7,209 bases of DNA from Flavobacteriales bacterium (GTDB lineage: Bacteria; Bacteroidota; Bacteroidia; Flavobacteriales; Flavobacteriaceae): contig JALVKK010000307.1 in assembly GCA_027033875.1 (NCBI GenBank), forward strand, positions 1 through 7,209, in the 5' to 3' direction. Below are positions 1 to 6,528 of this stretch, one piece after another (position 1 is the stretch's first letter; each line of letters opens with the position of its first letter). Under the pieces are notes generated by a model. The model did no database searches, was not told the origin of the DNA, and saw only the letters and a program-made list of their open reading frames with translations. The position numbers were made by a program, and so were the translations under genes.

Positions 1-3
1 AAA

Positions 4-32
4 AAAAAATCCCGATGAAATCGGGATTTTTT
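4..32 (-). terminator. Rho-independent terminator of the porG-uppS-bamA-skp operon
   Basis: A perfect inverted repeat has the core ATCCCGAT / ATCGGGAT around a three-base GAA loop (17-19). Flanking A and T runs extend the pairing to about 13 bp. Read on the minus strand, the GC-rich stem is followed by nine T (complement of 1-9), the classic intrinsic terminator form, and it lies 28 bases past the stop of the last skp gene. The plus strand also ends in a T run (27-32), so the hairpin could also stop a gene entering from the left of the window. Confidence 0.9.
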
Positions 33-60
33 AGACAAAACATTTATATAAAAAACTTAG

Positions 61-564
61 TTAGAAGCCTAATTTGGCTTTAACGGCATTGTACAGATCC
101 GGTCCGTTGGCAACAATTAAGTTGGTAGGTCCCGAGCTGTCAAAGACGTAATCATAGCCTTTTTCTTTAGCGGCATCTTTGATGGCTTTCATCAGTTTTT
201 CTTGTATAGGTTTCATCAAGTCAGCTTCTTTTTTTTGAGCTTCTTGTTGGATATCTTGTTGCGCTTTGGCAATATTTTTTTCCATATCCATCAATTCTTT
301 TACGCGTTTTTGATTTTCTTGTTCGGAAACGCTTTTAGCTTCATCTTGATATTTTTTAAGTTTTGCTTGATAAGCATCTTGCATTTCTTTAAACTCTTTT
401 TGATAGGTTGCGTACAACTTTTTCAATTCTGCTTGGCCGGCTTTAAATTCGGGCATTTCGCTCATAATTTTTTGCACATCGATATGCGCCATTTTTTGTG
501 CATTAGTATTCGTTGTCCCCAACCAAATCAATAATGCGGCTAATACTAGTTTTAAGTGTCTCAT
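61..564 (-). CDS. skp: OmpH/Skp-family periplasmic chaperone, standard length
   Basis: This 167-residue protein is a likely periplasmic holdase that keeps outer-membrane proteins unfolded but soluble on their way to BamA. It begins with a signal peptide (about 1-22, hydrophobic 6-16, cleavage probably at NA|Q after residue 22). A short strand region with HIDVQKIMSEMPEF (27-40) follows. Residues about 41-130 are a long charged helical stretch rich in Lys, Glu and Gln, the coiled-coil tentacle of the Skp fold. The end, GYDYVFDSS (136-144) to KAKLGF, is the strand region that closes the trimer body in the OmpH family. The length fits the family. It is the last gene of the operon, 31 bases after the longer paralogue. 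No Shine-Dalgarno is visible, as usual in Bacteroidota. The family call is strong; client range is inferred. Confidence 0.93.
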   Translation of the reverse strand: MRHLKLVLAALLIWLGTTNTNAQKMAHIDVQKIMSEMPEFKAGQAELKKLYATYQKEFKEMQDAYQAKLKKYQDEAKSVSEQENQKRVKELMDMEKNIAKAQQDIQQEAQKKEADLMKPIQEKLMKAIKDAAKEKGYDYVFDSSGPTNLIVANGPDLYNAVKAKLGF

Positions 565-595
565 ATTTATTTAATTTTAAGTTTAATATTTAAAT

Positions 596-1600
596 TCAGT
601 TTTTATTCTCATTCTCTTGTTTATTCTCGTCTGTGTTTGTTTGTTTGTTTTTGTTGGCTTTACGTTTACGGCGTTCTTCCAAAATTCTTTGTCTTCTGGC
701 TTCGCGTTCAGCTTTACGTTGTGCTGCTTTTTCTTCCGGTGTCATCTGTTTTTTTTGAGCTTCTTCAAATGCTTTCAGTTGCTCCGGCGTCAGTTTGTCT
801 CCGTATTCAGTCGATTTTTCGACATCTTGTTTAGGGGTTTGAGTATTCGGTTTATTCTGTTGCTTCTCGTCTTTACTGGTATTTGTTTCTTCCTTTTTAT
901 GAGCTTTTTGTTTGGCTTCGCGTTGTTTTTTTCGAGCTTCGAGTGCAGCTTTACGTTTGGCTTCGCGTTCTGCTTTACGTTTGGCTGCCAATTCTGCTCT
1001 TTTTTTGGCAGCTTCACTTTTTAGTTCTTTTTGTTTTTCTTTACGTTCTTTATTTTTCTTGCTTCTTTCTTCTTTTCCTCTTTCTTTTGTTATCAATTTC
1101 AATATCTTATCTGAAATATCCAATTTGGGAGCTGTATAAATCAAGCCCAATTTATCATTCGCTTTATCAAAGACTATATCGTACTTGGCAGTTTTCAACA
1201 ATTTACTCACGGCATTGAATACACGGTCTTGGACAGGTGTTACCAAATGTTCTTTTTGTAAAATATAGTCTCCTTCCGGACCGAATTTTTCCAATTGGTA
1301 TTTCAACAATTCTTTTTCTTTAAAAGCGATTTCCTCTTCTTTTTCTTGCAATAGTTCTTTGGTTAATAATACTTTTTCTTGTTCCAAAGCATTTTTAAGT
1401 TCAGTTATTTCTTTTTCTTTACGTTCTATTTCCGTTTTCCAACGACCTGCTCTGGCATTGAGTTCTTTTAATGCTGTTTGATATTCCGGCAATTTGTCAA
1501 GAATATAGTCCATATCAACCGAAGCAATTCTCAGTTTTCTTTGTCCGGTTGAGACAAATGTCAAAAAAAACAAAACCGGCAAAATGATTAATTTTTTCAT
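596..1600 (-). CDS. skp: OmpH/Skp-family protein with long basic C-terminal tail
   Basis: This 334-residue Skp paralogue is about twice the usual size. A signal peptide (1-19, hydrophobic 4-15, ending STG|Q) precedes an ordinary OmpH domain. That domain contains IASVDMDYILDKLPEY (25-40), a helical coiled-coil section (about 41-105), and the body strands KYDIVFDKANDKLGLIY (139-155). From about 171 to the end runs a tail dominated by Lys, Arg, Glu, Ala and Gln. By hand count it has roughly 55 K/R against 33 D/E in 164 residues and no Cys. The motif RKAEREA(K/R)R occurs twice (208-216, 295-303), and AKRKA recurs eight residues apart (206, 214). A Pro/Thr/Gln/Asn-rich linker (about 239-270) splits the tail in two. 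It lies 46 bases after bamA and 31 before the short skp, so co-transcription and a role in barrel assembly are likely. What the tail does is unknown; binding to peptidoglycan or other acidic polymers is only a guess. Confidence 0.88.
   Translation of the reverse strand: MKKLIILPVLFFLTFVSTGQRKLRIASVDMDYILDKLPEYQTALKELNARAGRWKTEIERKEKEITELKNALEQEKVLLTKELLQEKEEEIAFKEKELLKYQLEKFGPEGDYILQKEHLVTPVQDRVFNAVSKLLKTAKYDIVFDKANDKLGLIYTAPKLDISDKILKLITKERGKEERSKKNKERKEKQKELKSEAAKKRAELAAKRKAEREAKRKAALEARKKQREAKQKAHKKEETNTSKDEKQQNKPNTQTPKQDVEKSTEYGDKLTPEQLKAFEEAQKKQMTPEEKAAQRKAEREARRQRILEERRKRKANKNKQTNTDENKQENENKN
698..981. repeat. Short direct repeats inside the long skp paralogue
   Basis: A 23-base unit at 698-720 recurs at 959-981 with a single mismatch (22/23). 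A 15-base unit, GCTTTACGTTTGGCT, occurs exactly at 948-962 and 972-986, 24 bases apart, which is eight codons. A shorter copy, GGCTTCGCGTT, is at 914-924. On the minus strand these encode the RKAEREA and AKRKA blocks of the basic tail. They keep the reading frame and look like internal expansion of a low-complexity coding region, not a mobile element. Confidence 0.8.
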
Positions 1601-1646
1601 GAGTCTATTTTTTAATAAGAAATAATTGTGCCAAAATCAAATGTGA

Positions 1647-4199
1647 TTACAATCTTTGATTCATAATAAAATGTGTTTGCCAACCGGAAACTTTTTTAAT
1701 TCCCATTGCATTAGGCACTTTATCAAAGCCATAACCGAAATCAATACCGAGGAGCCCGAAGGCACTCATAAAGATTCTAACACCGATTCCGGCAGATTTT
1801 TTTAATGAAAACGGATTATAATATTTTATATTGTTATAAGTGTTGGCTCCTTCGAAAAATGACAACATATATATTGAGGCTTGTGGTTTTAAGGTAATGG
1901 GATATCGTACTTCAAAAGAAAATTTGTTAAAAATCGTACCGCCGCGGTTGCCGAAACCTCTGTTTAGTGATTGATCGACATAACCACGTAAAGGTATTGT
2001 TTCTCGTGAATCCAAATTGCCGGCTGTCGGCATTGTTCCCCCTACAAAAAATCTTTCAAAAGGCGGAATCCCCAAATCATCATTATAAGCGTTTAATACA
2101 CCAAATTCGGCTTTTGAACGCAAAGTCAGTTTTTTGTACAAAGAAGTGAACCAAGTGCCACTCATTTTAATTTTATAATATTCAATTAACTTATATTTTG
2201 CTTGATTGATTTTTTCATAATCCGGTTTTCCGTCAGCATTTTGATAATCCGGATTTTGATTGATTGTAGCATAATCAATACGACTGAACAATGAATAAGG
2301 AGGTGTTAATTTAAGGCTAATACCGAACTCCGAACCGGTTGTCGGAAAGATAGGATTGGGACCACTTGAGTTGCGTCCAAACAAGAAATTGTACGAAAAA
2401 TTATTAGAATTACCATCACTAAATCCGAAAGCGCCTATCGAACCATAGTTTACTATTTTATAATGATTGAGACTAAGTGTTTGACTTAAAAAGAAAAAAT
2501 CATCCGGCCATTGTAATTTTTTGGACAATCCGATTGATAAACCCGTAATAATAAAGCGTTTATTGCGATCTACATTGTAGTTATTATAAGTCAAATTATT
2601 GTAATCAATACCGTAATATGTTGAGTAATAAGCAGATACAGAGAACGCTTGAGGTTTTTTTCCGCCAAACCAAGGTTCCATAAAGGATAGGCTGTAGGTT
2701 TCGTAACGGCGCGACAATTGCAGATTTATGGATAAGTTTTGTCCGTCTCCCATAGGAAGCGGTTTATAGGCTTTACCATTAAATATATTTTTGATAGAGA
2801 AATTATTTAAGCCCAAGCCTAGAGTTCCGATAAAATAATGTCCGTCAAATCCTCCTTGCAATTGGATTTGACTACTACCGGCTTCTTCAACGTGCCAATC
2901 TACGTCAACCGTACCGGCATTAGGATCTATATTTTTTAAGTCGGGTGCAATTTTTTCGGCATCAAAAATTTTCATTTGTGCCAATTCTCTAATGGTTCTG
3001 ATTACATTTTGTTTGCTGTAAGTTGCCCCCGGAATAGTGCGCAATTCGCGATAAATCACTTTGTCATTGGTTTTCATATTACCATTGACCGTTATATTAT
3101 TAAATTTGGCCGGTTTGCCTTCATAAATACGCAATTCGTAATCAATTGTATCGTTACGTATTTCTTTTTCAACTAAATTGATGCGAGAAAACAAATAGCC
3201 GTTGTTTTGATACAAATTGGCAATATTTTCCGAATCGGGATCGGCAGGGTCATCTATACGTTTTGCTATTAGAGTTCCGTTATAGACATCACCTTTATTG
3301 ATACCTATTATTTTTTTTATTAATTTGGTAGAATAATGACTGTTTCCTACCACATCGATATTACCGAAATAATATTTTTTACCTTCTTCTACATTGATAT
3401 TGATATTCAAATTGTGTTTTGAATCATAATAAATTGAATCTGATAATACACGAGCATTCCGGTAACCTTTTTCTTTGAAATATTTTTCGAGTTTGACCAA
3501 GTCTTCTTTAAAATTATCGGGAATATATTTTGAGCGTTTCCAAAACCGATAAAACCTTTTTTCTTTTGTATGTTTTAATTGTCGTTTAAGTTTAGATTCT
3601 TTCAAATCTTTATAACCTATTATGTTTATATGTTTTATTTTAATCCGTTTTCCTTTATTAATATCGATTGACAATTTGACATAATCAGCCGTATCCTTTT
3701 GGGTTTGGATATCAACTTTTGTATTAAAGAAACCTTTTTGCAAAAAAGTATTTTTAATAGTTTCAATGGTTTTGGCTTTAAGATTTTCACTTAATACGGC
3801 ATCTTTATTGAGTTTTAAATCTTTGATAAATTCTTTTCGTTTTGATCTTGAAACCCCTTTGATACTTACTTCTGAGATTTTGGGCAGTTCTTGCAAATCT
3901 ATTTCAAGAATCGCCTTATTTTCGGTAGTAGGAATAACATATAAATTGACATCTGAAAAATATTTCAAATCCCAAAGTTTGTTGATTATTTCGGCTGTTT
4001 GCTCTCCGGGGACTTCGATGATATCGCCTTTATCGATTCCGATAAAAGCTTTTACGGTTTGAGAATTAAATTGCTTCAATCCGTTGATTTTAATATCTTC
4101 AATTTGATAGATTTTATAATCATTGGTTTTAGCCTTTTGTCCGTAAAAATTGAGTACAGTAACAAAAGCGATGATAGTCCACAGTATTTTATAGTTCAT
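1647..4199 (-). CDS. bamA: BamA, outer-membrane protein assembly factor (Omp85 family)
   Basis: This 850-residue protein is the central, essential subunit of the machine that inserts beta-barrels into the outer membrane. A signal peptide (1-20, ending NFYG|Q) is followed by five POTRA-like units at about 33-105, 106-183, 186-272, 275-360 and 364-440. Several carry the typical turn, for example IKINGLKQF (37-45) and ITVNGNM (369-375). The barrel runs from about 445 to 850 and includes SFMEPWFGG (505-513), the loop-6 motif as IPLRGY (735-740), and the late strands GIGVRIFMSAFGLLGIDFGYG (804-824). The basic segment FYRFWKRSKYI (217-227) in POTRA3 is, from memory, common in Bacteroidota BamA. The start at 4199 was chosen because a signal peptide follows directly. 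The frame stays open upstream to 4367, but those codons lie inside uppS and encode nothing BamA-like. The start overlaps the end of uppS by 11 bases. Confidence 0.95.
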   Translation of the reverse strand: MNYKILWTIIAFVTVLNFYGQKAKTNDYKIYQIEDIKINGLKQFNSQTVKAFIGIDKGDIIEVPGEQTAEIINKLWDLKYFSDVNLYVIPTTENKAILEIDLQELPKISEVSIKGVSRSKRKEFIKDLKLNKDAVLSENLKAKTIETIKNTFLQKGFFNTKVDIQTQKDTADYVKLSIDINKGKRIKIKHINIIGYKDLKESKLKRQLKHTKEKRFYRFWKRSKYIPDNFKEDLVKLEKYFKEKGYRNARVLSDSIYYDSKHNLNININVEEGKKYYFGNIDVVGNSHYSTKLIKKIIGINKGDVYNGTLIAKRIDDPADPDSENIANLYQNNGYLFSRINLVEKEIRNDTIDYELRIYEGKPAKFNNITVNGNMKTNDKVIYRELRTIPGATYSKQNVIRTIRELAQMKIFDAEKIAPDLKNIDPNAGTVDVDWHVEEAGSSQIQLQGGFDGHYFIGTLGLGLNNFSIKNIFNGKAYKPLPMGDGQNLSINLQLSRRYETYSLSFMEPWFGGKKPQAFSVSAYYSTYYGIDYNNLTYNNYNVDRNKRFIITGLSIGLSKKLQWPDDFFFLSQTLSLNHYKIVNYGSIGAFGFSDGNSNNFSYNFLFGRNSSGPNPIFPTTGSEFGISLKLTPPYSLFSRIDYATINQNPDYQNADGKPDYEKINQAKYKLIEYYKIKMSGTWFTSLYKKLTLRSKAEFGVLNAYNDDLGIPPFERFFVGGTMPTAGNLDSRETIPLRGYVDQSLNRGFGNRGGTIFNKFSFEVRYPITLKPQASIYMLSFFEGANTYNNIKYYNPFSLKKSAGIGVRIFMSAFGLLGIDFGYGFDKVPNAMGIKKVSGWQTHFIMNQRL

Positions 4200-4938
4200 C
4201 TTTAATCTGTTCACTTGTTTTTCCAAATCTTCTTTCTCTTTTTTGATAGTCAGCCAATGCTTCATAAAAATATTGTATATTAAAATCAGGCCAAAGTATA
4301 TCGGTAAAATACAATTCGGCATAAGCAATTTTCCACAATAGAAAATTACTAATTCTTTTTTCGCCACCGGTTCGTATCATAAAATCTACATCGGGCAAAT
4401 CATGGCTGTAAAGATGCAAATTTATTTTGTTTTCGTCAATATTTTCCGGAAAAATTATATTATTTTTAACTTTTTTTGATATTTCTTTGGTCATTTGGAC
4501 GATTTCGTTCCGACCGCCATAGTTGAGTGCAATGGATAAAGTCAAGCCTGTATTGGGAGCCGTTTTTTGCAAAACTTTAAGCAATGTTTGATAGGTATGT
4601 TGTGGCAGATGAGATAAATTGCCGATTGCATTAAGCCGTATATTTTGCTTCATCAAATCGTCAACTTGTTCGTTTAGGGTTTGCACCAATAAATCCATCA
4701 ACGCATCAACTTCATCTTTCGGTCTGTTCCAGTTTTCAGTCGAAAAAGTATATAAGCTTAAGTATTTAATTTTGAGTTTGACTGAATTTTCAACAATTTG
4801 CCTGACTATTTTTACACCTTCGCGATGTCCGAATATTCGTTTTTTACCTCTTATTTTTGCCCACCTTCCGTTTCCGTCCATAATAATGGCAATGTGTTGC
4901 GGCAAAAGTTCGAGTTTATTTGAATCGATGCGTAACAT
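4189..4938 (-). CDS. uppS: Undecaprenyl diphosphate synthase (cis-prenyltransferase)
   Basis: This 249-residue cytoplasmic enzyme adds eight isopentenyl units in cis to farnesyl diphosphate. The product is the C55 carrier lipid used for peptidoglycan and surface polysaccharides. All UppS landmarks are present: HIAIIMDGNGRWA (15-27) with catalytic Asp21 and Asn23, FGHREG (36-41) with His38, FSTENWNRP (65-73), NYGGRNE (139-145), and IRTGGEKRISNFLLW (188-202) with the diphosphate-binding arginines 189 and 195. AYAELYFTDILWPDF (205-219) includes the Mg-ligand-type Glu208. The sequence resembles E. coli UppS closely along its length, and the size is typical. It starts 15 bases after porG, and its last codons overlap the bamA start by 11 bases, suggesting translational coupling of carrier-lipid and barrel-assembly genes. 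No key residue is missing. Confidence 0.97.
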   Translation of the reverse strand: MLRIDSNKLELLPQHIAIIMDGNGRWAKIRGKKRIFGHREGVKIVRQIVENSVKLKIKYLSLYTFSTENWNRPKDEVDALMDLLVQTLNEQVDDLMKQNIRLNAIGNLSHLPQHTYQTLLKVLQKTAPNTGLTLSIALNYGGRNEIVQMTKEISKKVKNNIIFPENIDENKINLHLYSHDLPDVDFMIRTGGEKRISNFLLWKIAYAELYFTDILWPDFNIQYFYEALADYQKRERRFGKTSEQIKDEL

Positions 4939-4953
4939 AAGGCTGCAAAACAG

Positions 4954-5676
4954 TTAAAACATATTAAAATAACAACTTAAATCTCCAAAAGTATAAATAA
5001 AACTAACGGATGAAAATGTGTACCAATCGTTAGAATTTACATTGGTTGAAAATGAGGTTTTATCCGTAATAACTTTGTTTTCATCTCCAAAATACGCATT
5101 AGTTCCATCTAAATTATCGGTTAAATAATAGTAAGCTCCGGACTCTATGGCGATAATAAAATGCTGTGAAATTTTATACTTAATACCCAAAACCATTGGA
5201 ATATTCAAATGAGCACCATTATACTTTAATATCTTATCATCTTGCTTACCATAATGAAATGCTCCGGTGTAATTTGCCAACCCTGCACCGGTATAAAAGT
5301 ATGGTGTAAACCTATGAATAGACTGCAAGCGTAAAAAAGGATTTCGTGCCATAAAATTGTATTCAATACCGGCAGAAAAATGCAAGATATCTGCATTTGA
5401 TTCAAATCCTCTTAATTGACGTCCTAAACTCTCCGCTTCGGTATCAATAGCTTGAAGCTGTAAATAATTTAAGTTAAACCGTAGAGAAAACCATTGATTT
5501 ATGGTCCGTTTAAAAACGATACCGCCTCCTATTTTGTTAGGATAAAAATAATATTCTCTGCCGATGTCTCCAACGTAATTTCCCCCTCCAACAGCAAGTC
5601 CTATTTCATACTCCTGAGCCCAAAGAGACGCTATTTTAAAAAATAATATAAAAATTAATATTTTGAACTTTGTCAT
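4954..5676 (-). CDS. porG: PorG/DUF6089-type outer-membrane beta-barrel protein (type IX secretion)
   Basis: This 240-residue protein has a signal peptide (1-20, hydrophobic 6-18, cleavage at LWA|Q). A run of amphipathic beta strands typical of a small eight-stranded barrel follows. Features I associate with DUF6089 are GLAVGGGNYVGDIG (26-39) near the N terminus, LRGFESN (88-94), FSAGIEYNF (100-108), TPYFYTGAGLANY (124-136), IPMVLGIKYKIS (159-170), and NDWYTFSSVSFIYTFG (216-231) before a short tail with one Cys (235). In Porphyromonas gingivalis the family member PorG is an outer-membrane part of the type IX secretion apparatus, associated with the PorK/PorN ring. It heads the operon just before uppS, its usual position. 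The assignment rests on recalled family pattern plus gene order. A generic barrel is the alternative, but the synteny makes that less likely. Confidence 0.85.
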   Translation of the reverse strand: MTKFKILIFILFFKIASLWAQEYEIGLAVGGGNYVGDIGREYYFYPNKIGGGIVFKRTINQWFSLRFNLNYLQLQAIDTEAESLGRQLRGFESNADILHFSAGIEYNFMARNPFLRLQSIHRFTPYFYTGAGLANYTGAFHYGKQDDKILKYNGAHLNIPMVLGIKYKISQHFIIAIESGAYYYLTDNLDGTNAYFGDENKVITDKTSFSTNVNSNDWYTFSSVSFIYTFGDLSCYFNMF

Positions 5677-5700
5677 TTATATTAAAAAAATTAGAGTTTG

Positions 5701-5708
5701 CAAATATA
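5701..5708 (-). promoter_or_regulatory. Probable -7 box for the porG-uppS-bamA-skp operon
   Basis: The minus strand reads TATATTTG, a full match to the Bacteroidota -7 element TAnnTTTG. It would place transcription start near 5694 and give a leader of about 18 bases before the porG ATG. No exact TTG or TTTG lies at the expected upstream spacing, so the -33 half is weak. I see no equivalent motif in the 46-base gap before the long skp or the 31-base gap before the short skp, which fits one promoter for all five genes. Confidence 0.5.
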
Positions 5709-5838
5709 GTAATAAAACTAATTACATTAACGTATAATTCCGGTCTTTATTGGATTATTTATTTAGTTATTTGGATAATTGAATTGAAAATAGAGGTATA
5801 ATAGCTAAAAAAAACTGTTCCATAGATTTATTTTTCTA

Positions 5839-5871
5839 TTGTAGATTCAAGTTGTCGATATACTAAGTTTG
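5839..5871 (+). promoter_or_regulatory. Possible upstream promoter for the RNA methyltransferase gene
   Basis: TTG (5839-5841), 22 bases of spacing, then TAAGTTTG (5864-5871) match both halves of the Bacteroidota promoter pattern. It would give a leader of about 60 bases. It competes with the motif at 5917, and AT-rich sequence makes chance matches likely. Confidence 0.3.
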
Positions 5872-5916
5872 TTGCAATTTCCAAATAATGTTTTACAATT
5901 TTCAATTCATAATCCT

Positions 5917-5924
5917 TAGATTTG
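5917..5924 (+). promoter_or_regulatory. Possible proximal -7 box for the RNA methyltransferase gene
   Basis: TAGATTTG matches TAnnTTTG and lies 13 bases before the ATG at 5938, so the leader would be only about 8 bases. No TTG stands at the right distance upstream. Short leaders are tolerated in this phylum, but the upstream pair at 5839-5871 is an alternative. Confidence 0.4.
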
Positions 5925-5937
5925 CAAAAAAAATATA

Positions 5938-6474
5938 ATGCGAAAATTAAAAAACAGCGAATTAAACCGTCCGGATATAAATACTTATAAACGAACGAAA
6001 AAAATTCCGGTAATTGTCGTTTTGGATAATATCAGAAGTTTAAACAATATAGGTTCGGTTTTCAGAACAGCAGATGCTTTTTTAATCAAGGAAATATATC
6101 TTTGCGGGATTACCGCGCAGCCTCCTCATAAAGACATTCATAAAACAGCTTTGGGAGCAACCGATTCGGTCGATTGGCGATATTTTTCGACAACACTTGA
6201 AGCTATCAATAGCTTAAAGAAAAAAAATACATGTATTGTCAGTGTCGAACAAGTGGAAAATGCCATACCGCTCCACAAATTTGAGATAAATCCTCAAAAA
6301 ACATATGCCTTAATTTTTGGAAATGAAGTCAAAGGTGTCCAACAAGATGTTATCAACCAATCGGATTATTGTGTTGAGATTCCGCAATTTGGCACCAAAC
6401 ATTCTTTAAATATATCAGTTAGTACAGGTATTGTATTATGGCAGTTTGTTAAAATTTTATATTATTTATTGTAG
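5938..6474 (+). CDS. TrmH/SpoU-family RNA 2'-O-ribose methyltransferase
   Basis: This 178-residue cytoplasmic protein of the SPOUT class transfers a methyl group from S-adenosylmethionine to a ribose 2'-OH in tRNA or rRNA. The three SpoU motifs are present. Motif 1 is LDNIRSLNNIGSVFRTADAF (29-48) with Asn37 and the catalytic-type Arg43. Motif 2 is LIFGNEVKGV (125-134) with Asn129-Glu130. Motif 3 is VEIPQFGTKHSLNISVSTGI (146-165) with Ser156, Leu157, Asn158 and Ser160, where the trefoil knot binds the cofactor. A basic N-terminal arm of about 23 residues precedes the domain. There is no separate RNA-binding domain, so it is a minimal single-domain type, near the size of TrmL/TrmH core proteins. 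The exact target nucleotide cannot be read from the sequence. The ATG follows an A-rich stretch without a Shine-Dalgarno. It is divergent from the envelope operon and probably unrelated to it in function. Confidence 0.9.
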   Translation: MRKLKNSELNRPDINTYKRTKKIPVIVVLDNIRSLNNIGSVFRTADAFLIKEIYLCGITAQPPHKDIHKTALGATDSVDWRYFSTTLEAINSLKKKNTCIVSVEQVENAIPLHKFEINPQKTYALIFGNEVKGVQQDVINQSDYCVEIPQFGTKHSLNISVSTGIVLWQFVKILYYLL

Positions 6475-6499
6475 TATTAAAAAAAAGTTTATAACTTTG
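6469..6499 (+). promoter_or_regulatory. Promoter of the cytochrome b561-like gene
   Basis: TTG (6469-6471), 20 bases of spacing, then TAACTTTG (6492-6499) match both halves of the Bacteroidota housekeeping promoter at ideal spacing. Transcription would begin near 6505, about 24 bases before the ATG. The TTG overlaps the end of the methyltransferase gene, so the downstream gene can be expressed on its own despite a gap of only 54 bases. Confidence 0.55.
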
Positions 6500-6528
6500 C
6501 GAACATATTAACAATATATTTATGTTTG

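Larger units (their letters stand above)
5677..5937. other. Divergent intergenic region between porG and the RNA methyltransferase
   Basis: These 261 very AT-rich bases separate two divergently transcribed genes. They hold one minus-strand and two plus-strand TAnnTTTG matches, listed separately. The middle part (about 5740-5835) contains no open frame of note, no convincing hairpin and no RNA gene that I can see. An imperfect repeat of TTGGAT followed by an AT run (5750-5760 and 5770-5780) is too weak to call an operator. Confidence 0.7.

Noticed and set aside
202..534. Plus-strand open frame of 110 codons, hydrophobic
   Set aside because: It is antisense to the short skp coiled coil and arises from AAA/GAA codons read backwards as TTT/TTC.
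657..1000. Repeats in the skp tail as a CRISPR array or mobile element remnant
   Set aside because: The units are irregularly spaced, in frame, and explained by low-complexity protein repeats. No spacers, terminal inverted repeats or transposase are present.
617..1218. Several overlapping plus-strand open frames rich in Phe, Leu and Ser
   Set aside because: They are antisense shadows of the Lys/Glu-rich skp tail, whose codon bias leaves few stops on the other strand. They have no recognisable domain or promoter.
3766..4205. Plus-strand open frames within bamA
   Set aside because: They are shadows of a strongly supported BamA POTRA region, with no independent evidence of coding.
4200..4367. 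In-frame 56-codon N-terminal extension of BamA
   Set aside because: It lies wholly inside uppS in another frame, resembles no part of BamA, and would bury the clear signal peptide that begins at 4199.
6526..6528. TTG as the start of the b561-like gene
   Set aside because: An ATG follows immediately at 6529 and is the simpler start; the extra codon changes nothing in the protein.
6521..6528. TATGTTTG as another -7 promoter element
   Set aside because: It matches TAnnTTTG but abuts the start codon, so transcription would begin inside the gene. TAACTTTG at 6492 is better placed and has a well-spaced TTG.
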